Assembly (NCBI RefSeq): GCF_000331735.1
Contig: NC_020126.1
Coordinates: 9,551,501 to 9,615,500 of the forward strand
Origin: Myxococcus stipitatus DSM 14675
Lineage (GTDB): Bacteria > Myxococcota > Myxococcia > Myxococcales > Myxococcaceae
Reading direction: 5' to 3'
DNA length: 64,000 nt
Positions 9,201 to 17,611 of this stretch are shown here, piece by piece. Position 1 is the first letter of the stretch. The number at the start of each line of letters is the position of its first letter. The notes under the pieces were generated by a model, which was not told the DNA's origin, did not search any database, and saw nothing but the letters and a program-made list of their open reading frames with translations. The translations under genes and the position numbers were made by a program.

Positions 9201-10321
9201 CCGCGTCCACGACCCAGCGGCTCCGCTCCTTCGTCACCGGACAGGTCGAGCTCTCGCGCGCCGTGGCGCTCGCCCTCAAGGCCCGCCCGTTCAATCCCTA
9301 CCCGTACCTCAAGCCCCTCATCGAGCGGGCCTCGGGCGTGCGCGAGCCCCCCATCAGCGCCACGCCCCACACCGTCGTGTACACACGCGGCAGCATGCGA
9401 CTGCTGCGCTACGCGGCCCCGCGCCGGCGCCACCGCACCCCCATCCTGTTCGTCTATTCCCTCATCAACCGCTGGTACATCCTCGACTTCCTCCCAGGCC
9501 GCAGCCTCATCGAGCACCTCACCCAGGAGGGCTTCGACGTCTACGCCATCGACTGGGGCATCCCCGGCCAGGACGAGGAGCGCCTCTCCTGGTCGGACCT
9601 GCTCGGAGGACTCATCCAGACCGCGGTGCGGTGGACGCTCCGTGCCAGCAAGAGCCCGGACCTCACCCTCTACGGCTACTGCATGGGCGGCACCCTCGCG
9701 CTGGCCTACACGTCGCTGTATCCCGAGGGCATTCGCAACCTCGTGGCGCAGGCCACCCCCGTCGACTTCAGCCAGGGCGGCGTCTACACGCTGTGGACCT
9801 CCGCCAACCACTTCGACGTGGACTCCCTGGTGGACGCCTACGGCAACGTGCCCACGCCCGTGCTGGAGAGCGGCTTCCTCATGGTCGCCCCCGTGCAACG
9901 GCTCACCCGCTGGCTGGAGGCGTGCCGCCGCATCGACGACCCGGAGTTCATCACCACGTTCCTCGCCATGGAGCGCTGGGGCGCCGACCCCGTGCCCTTC
10001 CCCGGCGAGGTCTATCGCCAGTACATCAAGGACTGCTACCAGCAGAACCTCTTCCACCAGGGCCTCATGAAGGTCGGCGGAGAGAGCGTGGACCTGCGCC
10101 GCATCCAAGCCTCCGTGCTCAACGTCATCGCCGAGCAGGACACCATCGCCTTCCCCGCCATGAGCGAGCCCCTGGCACACCTGGTGGGCTCGACGGACGT
10201 CGAGACGCGCCGCTATCCCGTGGGCCACATCGGACTGTCCGCGTCCAGCAAGGGCCCCACCCACGTCTGGCCTTCCATCTCCGCGTGGATTGCCGCCCGC
10301 TCACGAGCCCTGGAGCCATGA
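9197..10321 (+). CDS. phaC: Class III polyhydroxyalkanoate synthase (PhaC)
   Basis: 374 aa, typical of the short class III PhaC (about 355-360 aa). The lipase-like box GYCMGG places the catalytic cysteine at Cys162. Asp315 (AEQDTIAFP) and His344 (YPVGHIG) complete the triad. All three are offset by exactly 13 from the published Allochromatium vinosum residues Cys149/Asp302/His331, which is strong evidence for an active PHA synthase rather than a generic hydrolase. It polymerises 3-hydroxyacyl-CoA into polyester granules. The start overlaps the small PhaE-like gene by ATGA, and its own stop overlaps the next gene by ATGA. No phaA or phaB is seen nearby. Confidence 0.88.
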   Translation: MTASTTQRLRSFVTGQVELSRAVALALKARPFNPYPYLKPLIERASGVREPPISATPHTVVYTRGSMRLLRYAAPRRRHRTPILFVYSLINRWYILDFLPGRSLIEHLTQEGFDVYAIDWGIPGQDEERLSWSDLLGGLIQTAVRWTLRASKSPDLTLYGYCMGGTLALAYTSLYPEGIRNLVAQATPVDFSQGGVYTLWTSANHFDVDSLVDAYGNVPTPVLESGFLMVAPVQRLTRWLEACRRIDDPEFITTFLAMERWGADPVPFPGEVYRQYIKDCYQQNLFHQGLMKVGGESVDLRRIQASVLNVIAEQDTIAFPAMSEPLAHLVGSTDVETRRYPVGHIGLSASSKGPTHVWPSISAWIAARSRALEP

Positions 10322-11220
10322 TGCACTCCGTCCCCCCAGCGGGCGTCCAGGTGCGCGAGGGTGTCATCCGACTGAAGGACGGACGGCGGCTCGCCTACGT
10401 GGAGTCAGGTGACCTGGACGGCCTCCCCGTGTTCTTCATCCACGGCAACCCGGGCTCGCGCTACATGCGCCATCCGGATGACCGGCTCACCTACCGCCTC
10501 GGCGTGAGACTCATCACCCCGGACCGGCCCGGCTACGGACTGTCCGACTACCAGTCCGGCCGCACCCTGCTCGACTTCCCCTCCGACCTCGAGCAGCTCG
10601 CCAACGCGCTGAAGGTGGACCGCTTCTCCCTCTTCGGCGTGTCCGCGGGCGGGCCCTACGTCGCCGCGTCCGCGTGGCACCTGGGGGAGCGCATCCTCCG
10701 CGCGTCCATCGTCTCCGGCGCCGCGCCCCTGAAGCGCCCCGGCGGCATGGAGGGCGTCAATCGCGAGTACCGCAACGCCTATGCCCTGGCCGCGTGGCCC
10801 GAGTGGCTCCTGCACCCGCTGATGGCGATGCATGACCGGCAGGTCCGCGCACAACCGGAGCGCGCCCTGGCGGCGCTCATCCACCATGCGTCGGAGGACG
10901 ACCGGCACGTGCTCTCCGACCCGCTCATCGCCGCGCAGGTGCAGGGCTGGCGGCGCGAGGCCACTCGACGAGGCGTGTCCGGCATGCGGCGCGAGGCGCA
11001 CATCCTGGCGTCCCCCTGGGACTTCCCGCTCGAGGAGATTCGCGGCGCGGTGGACCTCTGGTACTGGGAGGGCGACAGCATCGTCCCGCCGCAGATGGGC
11101 CGCTATCTCGCCTCGCGAATCCCCGGCGCCGTGCCCCACTTCCTCCCAGGCGGAGGCCACTTCTCCATCTACTCCCATTGGAGGGACATCCTCGCGCCCC
11201 TCGCGCGGCGGAGCCCGTGA
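10318..11220 (+). CDS. Alpha/beta hydrolase, third gene of the PHA operon
   Basis: 300 aa starting at ATG 10318 (a second in-frame ATG follows directly), overlapping phaC by ATGA. Alpha/beta-hydrolase landmarks are the oxyanion segment HGNPGSR, the nucleophile elbow GVSAGG with the catalytic serine, an acid in WEGDSIVP and the histidine in GGGHFS. There is no signal peptide, so it acts in the cytoplasm. Cotranscription with the synthase suggests a role at the PHA granule, for example as an oligomer hydrolase or depolymerase, but the sequence alone does not give a substrate. Confidence 0.82.
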   Translation: MMHSVPPAGVQVREGVIRLKDGRRLAYVESGDLDGLPVFFIHGNPGSRYMRHPDDRLTYRLGVRLITPDRPGYGLSDYQSGRTLLDFPSDLEQLANALKVDRFSLFGVSAGGPYVAASAWHLGERILRASIVSGAAPLKRPGGMEGVNREYRNAYALAAWPEWLLHPLMAMHDRQVRAQPERALAALIHHASEDDRHVLSDPLIAAQVQGWRREATRRGVSGMRREAHILASPWDFPLEEIRGAVDLWYWEGDSIVPPQMGRYLASRIPGAVPHFLPGGGHFSIYSHWRDILAPLARRSP

Positions 11221-11999
11221 CCACGGAGGCGAGGCCCTGGCCTCGCAGGGCCTTCATCGAGGAGCAGTCGCACGGGCGGATGGAGCCCGAGATGCGGTTG
11301 CTCCTCGAAGGGCTGCACGCACGGCACATCCCCACCGAGACCTTCACCGCCAAGCGGCTGGAGCGTCGTCAGCTCCCGCTCGCTCCAGACACGCTCGTCG
11401 CGGGCTACGTCCCCACGGTGCTGGGCGCGCTGAAGCAACTGGGCATCGAGCCACCTCCCACCCACGACTATCCACCGAGCCTCGCGCCCTACCTTCACCG
11501 CCGGCTCTGGACGAGCACCGTGCGCCAGCTCACCTCGCACCTGCTCGACGTCTCCAGCACGCCCGTGTTCGCCAAACCCCAAGGACGCAGGAAGCGCTTC
11601 ACCGGCCACGTCTTCCAGAGCGCGGACGACCTCTTGTTCCTGGAGAGGGCCTCACACACCACGCCGCTCATCTGCTCGGACGTGGTGCGGTGGCGCAGCG
11701 AGTACCGCGTCTTCGTCGTCCACGGTGACGCCGTGGGCATCCGGCACTACGCGGGGGATGCGGAGGTGGCGCTGGACCTGCCTCGCGTCCACGAGGCCCT
11801 CCAGCGCTTGGAGGCCGCGGGCGAGGCGACCGCGGGCTATGCCGTCGACTTCGGCGTGCTCGACACGGGAGAGACCGCGCTCGTCGAGTGGAACGACGGC
11901 TTCTCCCTGGGCGCCTACGGACTGGAGGCCACGAGCTACACGGCGCTCACGGCCGCGCGCTGGTGCGAGCTGACGGGCCTGGGCCCGCCGCGTCCCTGA
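11217..11999 (+). CDS. ATP-grasp domain protein
   Basis: 260 aa from GTG 11217, which overlaps the hydrolase stop as GTGA. The order of elements fits an ATP-grasp ligase of the DUF4343 type: an N-terminal segment with FIEEQ, a lysine in VFAKPQGR, a WRSEYRVFV strand, and a C-terminal VEWNDGFSLGAYG metal/ATP loop. Such enzymes make an acyl-phosphate and join it to an amine or thiol. The acceptor is unknown. Being the fourth gene of a run with 4-nt overlaps ties it to the PHA synthase unit, although a functional link is not obvious. It converges on the transporter gene with 15 nt between stops. Confidence 0.72.
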   Translation: MTTEARPWPRRAFIEEQSHGRMEPEMRLLLEGLHARHIPTETFTAKRLERRQLPLAPDTLVAGYVPTVLGALKQLGIEPPPTHDYPPSLAPYLHRRLWTSTVRQLTSHLLDVSSTPVFAKPQGRRKRFTGHVFQSADDLLFLERASHTTPLICSDVVRWRSEYRVFVVHGDAVGIRHYAGDAEVALDLPRVHEALQRLEAAGEATAGYAVDFGVLDTGETALVEWNDGFSLGAYGLEATSYTALTAARWCELTGLGPPRP

Positions 12000-12014
12000 C
12001 GGACGACTCGCGCT

Positions 12015-12764
12015 TCAAACCGCGCGCGTGTCGGTGGCCACGGCCAGCTGCGGGACGGGCTCGGCGACCGGCTCACCGTCCTCGCCCAGCACCACCGGCT
12101 TGATGCCCAGCTTGCGCTCCACCAGCGCGTGGCCCAGGTAGACGAAGGGCGTCAGGCCGATGGCCACGAGCATCTTCACCACGTAGGAGGTGAGGATGAT
12201 CTTGAAGATGACGTCGGTGGGGAGCACGCCCGTCCACGCGACGAACTGGACCACCACCGTGTCGATGAGCTGGGAGACCAGCGTGGAGCCCGTCGCGCGC
12301 AGCCACAGCTGCTTGTTCTTCGTGATGCGCTTGAGCAGGTTGAAGATGGTGATGTCGCAGAACTGCGCCACCAGGTAGGCCACCATCGACGCGACGAGGA
12401 TGCGCTGCGAGCCGGAGAAGACGTTGTTGAACGAGCCCTCCACCGTGCCCAGGAAGTCGGGCGAGCGCGTCAGCGGCGCGAACGGAATCTGCACGGCGAT
12501 GGCAATCACCGCGTACGAGAAGATGGCCATGAAGAAGCCCACCCACGTGACGAAGCGGGCGGCCTTCTTGCCGTAGAACTCGTTGAGGAGGTCCGTGAGC
12601 AGGAACGTCACCGGGAAGGGCAACATGCCCATGGACATCACCGAGATGACGAAGCCGAGGTTCACCTCGAACAGCTTCACGCCGATGAGGTCTCCCACGA
12701 CCAGCGACGTGACGAACACCGTCGCGAGGACCACGAAGAACTGCATCCGCTTGTCGAGGTTCAT
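12015..12764 (-). CDS. yhhQ: Queuosine precursor transporter (VUT/YhhQ family)
   Basis: 249 aa with about six membrane helices. The conserved family stretches GDLIGVKLFE, FPVTFLLTDLLNEFYGKKAAR and QLIDTVVVQF match the YhhQ/TIGR00697 vitamin-uptake-type transporters, which import 7-cyano- or 7-aminomethyl-7-deazaguanine for tRNA queuosine. The start ATG follows AAGGGA at 7 nt. The C-terminal tail is soluble and acidic. The 5' leader is short and shows no obvious preQ1 riboswitch aptamer. The upstream FolB-like gene on the same strand touches the related pterin/GTP-derived pathway, though no other queuosine gene is in view. Confidence 0.88.
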   Translation of the reverse strand: MNLDKRMQFFVVLATVFVTSLVVGDLIGVKLFEVNLGFVISVMSMGMLPFPVTFLLTDLLNEFYGKKAARFVTWVGFFMAIFSYAVIAIAVQIPFAPLTRSPDFLGTVEGSFNNVFSGSQRILVASMVAYLVAQFCDITIFNLLKRITKNKQLWLRATGSTLVSQLIDTVVVQFVAWTGVLPTDVIFKIILTSYVVKMLVAIGLTPFVYLGHALVERKLGIKPVVLGEDGEPVAEPVPQLAVATDTRAV

Positions 12765-12857
12765 GCCGTCGGTTCCCTTGCGCTCCAGGTCCGCGTCATA
12801 CCGCGCCTCACGCCCGGGGGAGTAGCCCCACCTCCACGCCAGACATGGCGGCCGTCC

Positions 12858-13691
12858 TCAAGGCTGCTTGTCGGCGGACAGGCCGGGCGCGGCAGGCTCG
12901 TCGTGCGGGTAGTACGAGGTGCCCGTGATGAGCGGAAGGCCCTCCGCCGAGGCGCTGGCCCCTTCCGCCTCCAGGAAGCGCGGCCGGTACACGCTCAGCA
13001 CCGTCTGCTCCTGCTCGGTGGGGTTCTCGTAGCTGCGCGGGAAGCCTCGGGGCCAGTGGAACGCCAGGCCCCGCTCCACCGGCTGGCCCTGCGCGCGCAG
13101 CCCCGTGCCCAGCATCAGCTCGCTCTCCTCCATCGCGGGGTTGGCGCTCGCGGGGACGCGGCCTCCGGGCTTCACGCGCAGCCGGTACACGCCATAGCCC
13201 GCGCCCTCGTGGATGACGTCCAGCCGGCCAAAGGAGCGCTCCTCGGAGGCGTAGTGCATCTCATCCGCCGTGCGGTGGACCTGGAGCGACGGCACCGCGA
13301 GCCCATGCAGCGCCAGGGGCTTGATGACCCGGACCGTGGCGGCGGTCACCTGCGCGCGCGGCACGTCCGACGTGGGCGGGGCGAGCAGGTAGCGGCTCAC
13401 CGCCTCGACCGCGGACTCCAGCAACTCGAAGCGGCAGGCCTCCAGCAGGAAGCGAAGCTCTCCGGCCAGCCGCCCATAGTTCACCGTGTGCGCCAGCCTG
13501 CCGCCCGTCGCCGCGTTGCGCGTGTCCAGGAAGAGGGCCACGTCCAACCGGAGCGGCTGCGCCTGCACGCGCTCACGGTTGTAGATGCCCACGATGCAGT
13601 CCACCGTGAGCCCGCGCAGCTCGATGACGTCGAGCGGACGGCCCTGGGGGTCGTGGACCACGGGGGGATGGAACGCCAGCTCCGCGCTCAT
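12858..13691 (-). CDS. FolB-like dihydroneopterin aldolase domain fused to a cupin-like domain
   Basis: 277 aa. Residues about 20-120 follow dihydroneopterin aldolase (FolB): LRGLTVDCIVGIYNRERV with the catalytic Glu, VNYGRLAGEL, a helix with FELLESAVEAV, and VRVIKPLAL carrying the catalytic Lys. FolB normally ends here (about 120 aa). This protein continues with about 150 aa that look like a cupin barrel (GVYRLRVKPGGRVP, then ERGLAFHWPRGFPRSYENPTE), a fold often binding a metal or small ligand. The fusion suggests coupling of pterin chemistry to a second binding or dioxygenase-like step. It is probably in one unit with the downstream transporter (93 nt gap). Confidence 0.72.
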   Translation of the reverse strand: MSAELAFHPPVVHDPQGRPLDVIELRGLTVDCIVGIYNRERVQAQPLRLDVALFLDTRNAATGGRLAHTVNYGRLAGELRFLLEACRFELLESAVEAVSRYLLAPPTSDVPRAQVTAATVRVIKPLALHGLAVPSLQVHRTADEMHYASEERSFGRLDVIHEGAGYGVYRLRVKPGGRVPASANPAMEESELMLGTGLRAQGQPVERGLAFHWPRGFPRSYENPTEQEQTVLSVYRPRFLEAEGASASAEGLPLITGTSYYPHDEPAAPGLSADKQP

Positions 13692-13829
13692 CGCCGCACG
13701 CCCCCCTGGCCATCAGCGGGGAGGACCTGTCGGCGGCCTGCTCTGGAGGGGGAGGCGGTGCGCATGAGGCGCACTGACTAACAGGCCCCACGGCGAAAGG
13801 CACCGGGGAGAAAACACGAAGGGCGATGC

Positions 13830-13847
13830 CGGATACCCCCGTATCCG
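13830..13847 (-). terminator. Hairpin terminator downstream of the secreted-protein gene
   Basis: CGGATAC at 13830-13836 pairs with GTATCCG at 13841-13847 around CCCC. Flanking GGGCG and CGCCC can extend the stem. It lies 45 nt beyond the stop of the gene at 13893 on the minus strand. Confidence 0.55.
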
Positions 13848-13892
13848 AGCACCGCCCCTCGACCCCCGAATCATCCCGGTTCCCCGTGAGGA

Positions 13893-14363
13893 CTACCGGA
13901 CGTAGCTGGCCGCGTGGGTGCGGCCCGAGGACCAGCCCCCGTTGTTGCCGCGCTCGTAGGAGACCCAGACCCACTCGGTGGACTGCTCATACCGGCCCGG
14001 CACCCACCGGTTCTCGTAGTAGCCGCCCCGGCAGCGGGTGGAGTGGTGGCCGCGGCGCCCGTGACGCTCGCGGCAGACCTCCGGGACCCAGACCTGCTCG
14101 TAGCGACCATCGACCCAGCGGTTCACCGTCTGCAGCTCGTAGCGGCCACGGGCGCGGGGAGCCGGACGCGGCGCCGGAGCGTGGTCGCAGTAGCGGTTGT
14201 GGACGTGGGCTTCGTAGGTGTCCGGGTGGCTGTTGCGGTCATCCCGGCGACGGGCCTCCTGGGTGGCCCAACCGCTCATGCTGCCGTCCTCCGCCAGCGC
14301 CGTCGAAGAACCAAGGAACAGGGTGCCGAGAGCCAGGGTGGTGAGCGCGGTCTTGAGAGCCAT
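13893..14363 (-). CDS. Secreted Tyr/Arg/His-rich protein of unknown function
   Basis: 156 aa. The ATG at 14363 follows a strong GGAGGAAG ribosome-binding site. A Sec signal peptide (ALTTLALGTLFLGSSTALA) is cleaved near residue 24. The mature protein is very rich in Arg, Tyr, Trp, His and Gly, with two similar segments, VNRWVDGRYEQVWVPEVC and YYENRWVPGRYEQSTEWVWV. Such W-V-P-G-R-Y-E repeats are common in small exported proteobacterial and myxobacterial proteins (YXWXPGxYE type), probably of envelope or matrix function. Two or three cysteines may form disulfides. The methyltransferase at 14531 is divergent. Confidence 0.78.
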   Translation of the reverse strand: MALKTALTTLALGTLFLGSSTALAEDGSMSGWATQEARRRDDRNSHPDTYEAHVHNRYCDHAPAPRPAPRARGRYELQTVNRWVDGRYEQVWVPEVCRERHGRRGHHSTRCRGGYYENRWVPGRYEQSTEWVWVSYERGNNGGWSSGRTHAASYVR

Positions 14364-14530
14364 TTGTTTCTTCCTCCGTCGTGTTGAACCTTCTGACGGG
14401 GACCCCTCCCGGACATTCAATCCCCCTCGCTCGAGAGCGGATTCCATCCGTGTGCGGATGTAGGACAGGACACAGGCTCCCCTCGAGGCGGGCGCGCGCT
14501 GGCTCCAGGTGCGCTACATCCGCGGACATC

Positions 14531-15247
14531 ATGTTCCACCCTCAAGGGCCCACCTTCCTCGAGCTGGCCGGACAAGCGTTGACCTCCGTCGAGCGCGGCT
14601 ACGACTTGCTCGCCCCCAAGTTCGACTACACGCCGTTCCGCACACCGGACCCCGTGCTGCGTGCGTCCATCGACGCGCTGGGCTCCACGGACTCCATCGG
14701 CACGGCGCTCGACGTGTGCTGTGGAACGGGCGCCGCCATGCGGGTGCTGCGTCCGCTCGCGCGCGAGCACGTCGTGGGAATCGACGTGAGCCAGGGCATG
14801 CTCGACGAGGCGCGGCGCCGCCTCGCGGAGGCTCCGGGCACCGCTGGATTCCGGTTCATCCGAGGTGACGCGCTGGAGATGACGTTCGACGCGGAGTTCG
14901 ACGTCGTCACCTGCTTCGGCGCGTTCGGACACATCCTCGAGGAGGATGAGCCTCGCCTGCTGCGAGGCATCCACCGAGCCCTGCGTCCTGGAGGCCGGTT
15001 CCTCTTCGTCACCGGCCATCCGCCGTCACCGCTGCGCCCCGGCTACTGGGTCGCGAAGGGCTTCAACGCCGCCCTCCGCGTGCGCAACGCGCTCTGGAAG
15101 CCGCCCTTCGTCATGTACTACCTGACGTTCCTGGTGCCTCGCGCTCGCGCGCTGCTGGAGGCGGAGGGGTTCACCGTCGAGGTGCGCGACGGCATCCTCC
15201 CCGAGCCCTTCACGCCCCTGGCGACCGTCATCGCCACCAAGCGCTGA
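14531..15247 (+). CDS. SAM-dependent class I methyltransferase
   Basis: 238 aa from ATG 14531. Rossmann-fold motif I LDVCCGTGAAM, a post-I acidic strand GIDVSQGML, motif II DVVTCFGAFGHI and the loop LRPGGRFLFVT identify a Methyltransf_11/25-type enzyme. No substrate-recognition domain is evident; the C-terminal hydrophobic helix (PPFVMYYLTFLVPRARALL) might contact a lipid or quinone-like acceptor. The gene converges on the metallo-beta-lactamase-fold gene with only 4 nt between stops, so the two transcripts overlap at their 3' ends. Confidence 0.85.
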   Translation: MFHPQGPTFLELAGQALTSVERGYDLLAPKFDYTPFRTPDPVLRASIDALGSTDSIGTALDVCCGTGAAMRVLRPLAREHVVGIDVSQGMLDEARRRLAEAPGTAGFRFIRGDALEMTFDAEFDVVTCFGAFGHILEEDEPRLLRGIHRALRPGGRFLFVTGHPPSPLRPGYWVAKGFNAALRVRNALWKPPFVMYYLTFLVPRARALLEAEGFTVEVRDGILPEPFTPLATVIATKR

Positions 15248-15251
15248 CGCG

Positions 15252-16166
15252 CTACTTGCCGTCCGCGGCGGTCTTCGGCTCGGCCTTCGGCGACAGGCCG
15301 CGGTAGAGCGTCTGCAGCCAGAAGTCCTCCTTGATGGCGCCACTCCCGAAGGACTTGAGGCTCTCCGGCACGCCCTCCGCCGTCACCTGCTCGATGGTCT
15401 TCCCCGCGGCAATCTTGGCGCGCACCAGCGCCACCGACTCACGCAGCATCGCGACGAAGCGCTCCAGGCCCGCGCGGTCCGACAGGACGCCGTGGCCCGG
15501 GATGATTCGCGCACCCGGCGGGAGCGTCTCGAGCACCTTCTCCACGTTGCGGACGAAGCCCTCCACCGTGCCGCCGCTGTTGTAGATGTCGATGAAGGGG
15601 AACATGTCGACGAAGAACAGGTCGCCCATGTGCACCACGTTGGAGCCGGTGAAGTACACCACCGTGTCGCCATCCGTGTGGCCCGCGGGCAGGTGCAGCA
15701 GGCGGATCTCCTCGCCGTTGAAGTACACGGACATGCCCGAGTCGTAGGTGAGGACCGGCAGTGCCTCGGGCTTCGCCGGAGGCACGGGGTCGCCCATTCC
15801 GCCCGACCGGCCCGCCGCCATCCGGTTGCGCACTTCCCGGTGCGCGACGATGCGCCCCTCACGGCCGAAGATGGCGTTGCCGCCCACGTGGTCGCCGTGC
15901 CAATGCGTGTTCACCACGTACTCAATCTTCTTCTTGCTCAGCTTGTCCAAGGCCTTGTGAATCTTGGGCGCCAGGGGCGCGTACTGGTTGTCGATGATGA
16001 GGAGCCCGTCGGGGCCCACCGACACGCCGATGTTGCCGCCCTTGCCGACGACGAAGTGGACGTTGCCCGCGACGGGGCTGCTCGTCACTTCCGCCTTCTC
16101 CACATCCTTCGGCTGCGCCAGGGCCAGCGCGGGGAACAGGACCAGGACCGACACCAGGTTTCGCAT
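15252..16166 (-). CDS. Exported metallo-beta-lactamase-fold hydrolase
   Basis: 304 aa. Starting at ATG 16166 gives a clean signal peptide (MRNLVSVLVLFPALALA), so the enzyme acts in the periplasm or beyond. The metal site is complete: HWHGDH after strand VVNTHW, a second His in LLHLPAGHTDGD, the bridging Asp in HMGDLFF and the last His in IPGHG. The layout matches subclass-B2-like or quinoprotein-relay MBL proteins often annotated as 'beta-lactamase-like'; antibiotic hydrolysis cannot be inferred. A longer frame opens to 16253, but the residues before the signal peptide look non-coding. Confidence 0.85.
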   Translation of the reverse strand: MRNLVSVLVLFPALALAQPKDVEKAEVTSSPVAGNVHFVVGKGGNIGVSVGPDGLLIIDNQYAPLAPKIHKALDKLSKKKIEYVVNTHWHGDHVGGNAIFGREGRIVAHREVRNRMAAGRSGGMGDPVPPAKPEALPVLTYDSGMSVYFNGEEIRLLHLPAGHTDGDTVVYFTGSNVVHMGDLFFVDMFPFIDIYNSGGTVEGFVRNVEKVLETLPPGARIIPGHGVLSDRAGLERFVAMLRESVALVRAKIAAGKTIEQVTAEGVPESLKSFGSGAIKEDFWLQTLYRGLSPKAEPKTAADGK

Positions 16167-16249
16167 GACAGGAACTCTCGGGGGGACAACGAGGCTCGAA
16201 CGGCCGCCGCGAACAATAGGCTCGGCCTTGGGATTCCCACGAAAGGGAA

Positions 16250-16762
16250 TCATGTTTCACGCGGTGCGTAGTCCACGGCCACCACGGTGTACTCGACGGT
16301 GCCCCGGGGACGCTCCACCTGCACGGCCTCCCCGACCTCCTTGCCGAGGAGGGCCTTCGCCAGGGGGGACTCCACGCTGAGCCGGCCCGACTTCACCTCT
16401 GCTTCGTCCGGGCCCACGATGCGATAACGCACCGGTTCACCGTCCTCGTCCTCGAGCTCCACCCACGCGCCGAAGAACACGCGCCCCACCTGTGAGGCCT
16501 CGGGTTCCACCACGCGCACTTCCTCGAGTGTCGCCGCGAGCTGTCGGGCCCGCCGCTCACGCTCCTGCCTCCGCACGCCCGCCTCCAGCGGCGTCAGCCC
16601 TTCCGCGCCGGAGTCCGGCCCCTGCGTGGCCGCGAGCTCATCCTGCAGGGCTCGATACCCTTCTGGCGTGATGTAGCGCTTGTCGCCCGAGGCGGACCTG
16701 GGACGCAGCGGCAGCAGCTCCGCGTCTCCTCCCGAGTCTTCCTTCGTGAAGGCCTTCGACAT
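16250..16762 (-). CDS. GreB-like transcription factor with shortened coiled coil
   Basis: 170 aa. The C-terminal domain is unmistakably GreA/GreB-like (VFFGAWVELEDEDGEPVRYRIVG, SPLAKALLGKEVGEAV) and binds the RNA polymerase secondary-channel rim in known members. The N-terminal part has YITPEGYRALQDEL, like GreB, but the antiparallel coiled coil is about 15 residues shorter, and the acidic tip that chelates the second Mg2+ (GDxxENAEY in GreA/GreB) is missing, replaced by a Gly/Pro-containing stretch. It may therefore act as a Gfh1-type competitor or pausing modulator rather than a transcript-cleavage factor (inference). An N-terminal extension of about 27 aa precedes the coil. Confidence 0.8.
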   Translation of the reverse strand: MSKAFTKEDSGGDAELLPLRPRSASGDKRYITPEGYRALQDELAATQGPDSGAEGLTPLEAGVRRQERERRARQLAATLEEVRVVEPEASQVGRVFFGAWVELEDEDGEPVRYRIVGPDEAEVKSGRLSVESPLAKALLGKEVGEAVQVERPRGTVEYTVVAVDYAPRET

Positions 16763-17122
16763 GCTCCGCTCAGCCTCGTCCGCACGCGATGATTCGCGGG
16801 CTGGAGGATATGCCCGCGCCCCTCAAGGAGTGCATGCGAGGCGGGACGGGCAAGCGGGAGCGTGGATGGGCGGGCGGCCTCAGCGAGGCCCCGGAGGCGA
16901 ACTCCCGGAGCGAAGATGTCGCGTGACCGCTCGGGCGCCGCGCGACGAAGGGTGCTGAGGGGTCCACTCCGGCGGAGGAACTCTCGCCGCGCTGGAGCGC
17001 GCACATCCCTCGACGACCGCGGCCCGACCTCGCCGGAGAGCACCCGCGGGAAAGCGCGTCACGAACCTCCTCCACGCGAAGCCCGACCGAGCCTCGCGCG
17101 GAGGGACTCCTCCGCTCGCGGC
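16763..17122. other. 360-nt intergenic region without a recognised gene
   Basis: This lies between the Gre-like gene and the upstream lipoprotein gene, both on the minus strand. Several long frames cross it, but none has a plausible start, ribosome-binding site or protein-like composition. It probably holds the promoter of the Gre-like gene and the end of the lipoprotein transcript. I see no clear hairpin, promoter pair or RNA gene. Confidence 0.4.
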
Positions 17123-17611
17123 TCAGGTGCCCGGCGTGGCGGAGGGCTGCTGCGCGGGGGCGGGCTCCGAGCCCGTCGTGGCGGCCGGCGTCTCGGCGGC
17201 GGGGGCCGGGGCGGGCGCCGCGGGGGCCGGCTCGGTGGCGGCGGGCGTCTCCGCGGCGGCCTGGCCGGCGGGGACGTGCTCCAGGCGGTACGTCGTCACG
17301 CCCTTGGGCAGCACCACCTCCACCAGCGGGTTCTCCTTCATCAGGACGGCGGACGGCTCCAGCGTCACCAGACCGTCCGCGTCGCTCACCACGTTGACGC
17401 GCGTGCGCAGCTCGCCCGCGCGCACCCGCGCGCCCTTCACGGGCTTGCCCGAGCCATCCACCACCCGCAGCACCACCGGCGCCTGAGCAGTGGAGGCATC
17501 CGTGACGGCGGCCGTCGCCATCACGTCCTTGTACGACGGACGCAGGGCACAGGCGGTCAGCAGCGAGGTGGCGGTCAGGGCAACGGTCAGCAGGGCTCGG
17601 CGCAGGCTCAT
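17123..17611 (-). CDS. Lipoprotein with Ig-like carboxypeptidase-regulatory-type domain and Pro/Ala tail
   Basis: 162 aa from ATG 17611. The signal sequence ends in lipobox LLTAC, so the mature protein is lipid-anchored. A compact beta domain follows (residues about 45-110: VVLRVVDGSGKPVKGARVRAG, SDADGLVTLEP), a pattern typical of SpaA/carboxypeptidase-regulatory-like or Big-1 folds. The last 50 residues are a low-complexity Pro/Ala/Glu/Thr tail (repeats of ETPAAT and PAPAPA) that could span periplasm or peptidoglycan. No catalytic residues are seen and the specific role is unknown. Confidence 0.75.
   Translation of the reverse strand: MSLRRALLTVALTATSLLTACALRPSYKDVMATAAVTDASTAQAPVVLRVVDGSGKPVKGARVRAGELRTRVNVVSDADGLVTLEPSAVLMKENPLVEVVLPKGVTTYRLEHVPAGQAAAETPAATEPAPAAPAPAPAAETPAATTGSEPAPAQQPSATPGT

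Noticed and set aside
9088-10317. Upstream extension of the hydrolase frame through the PHA genes
   Set aside because: It runs out of frame across the PhaC motifs; the hydrolase starts at 10318 in an ATGA overlap.
12765-12857. preQ1 or other riboswitch ahead of the queuosine-precursor transporter
   Set aside because: The leader is under 100 nt and I could not draw a preQ1-type aptamer or pseudoknot.
16763-17122. Possible small gene in the 360-nt gap before the Gre-like gene
   Set aside because: Every open frame is a GC-skew artefact without a start signal or recognisable product.
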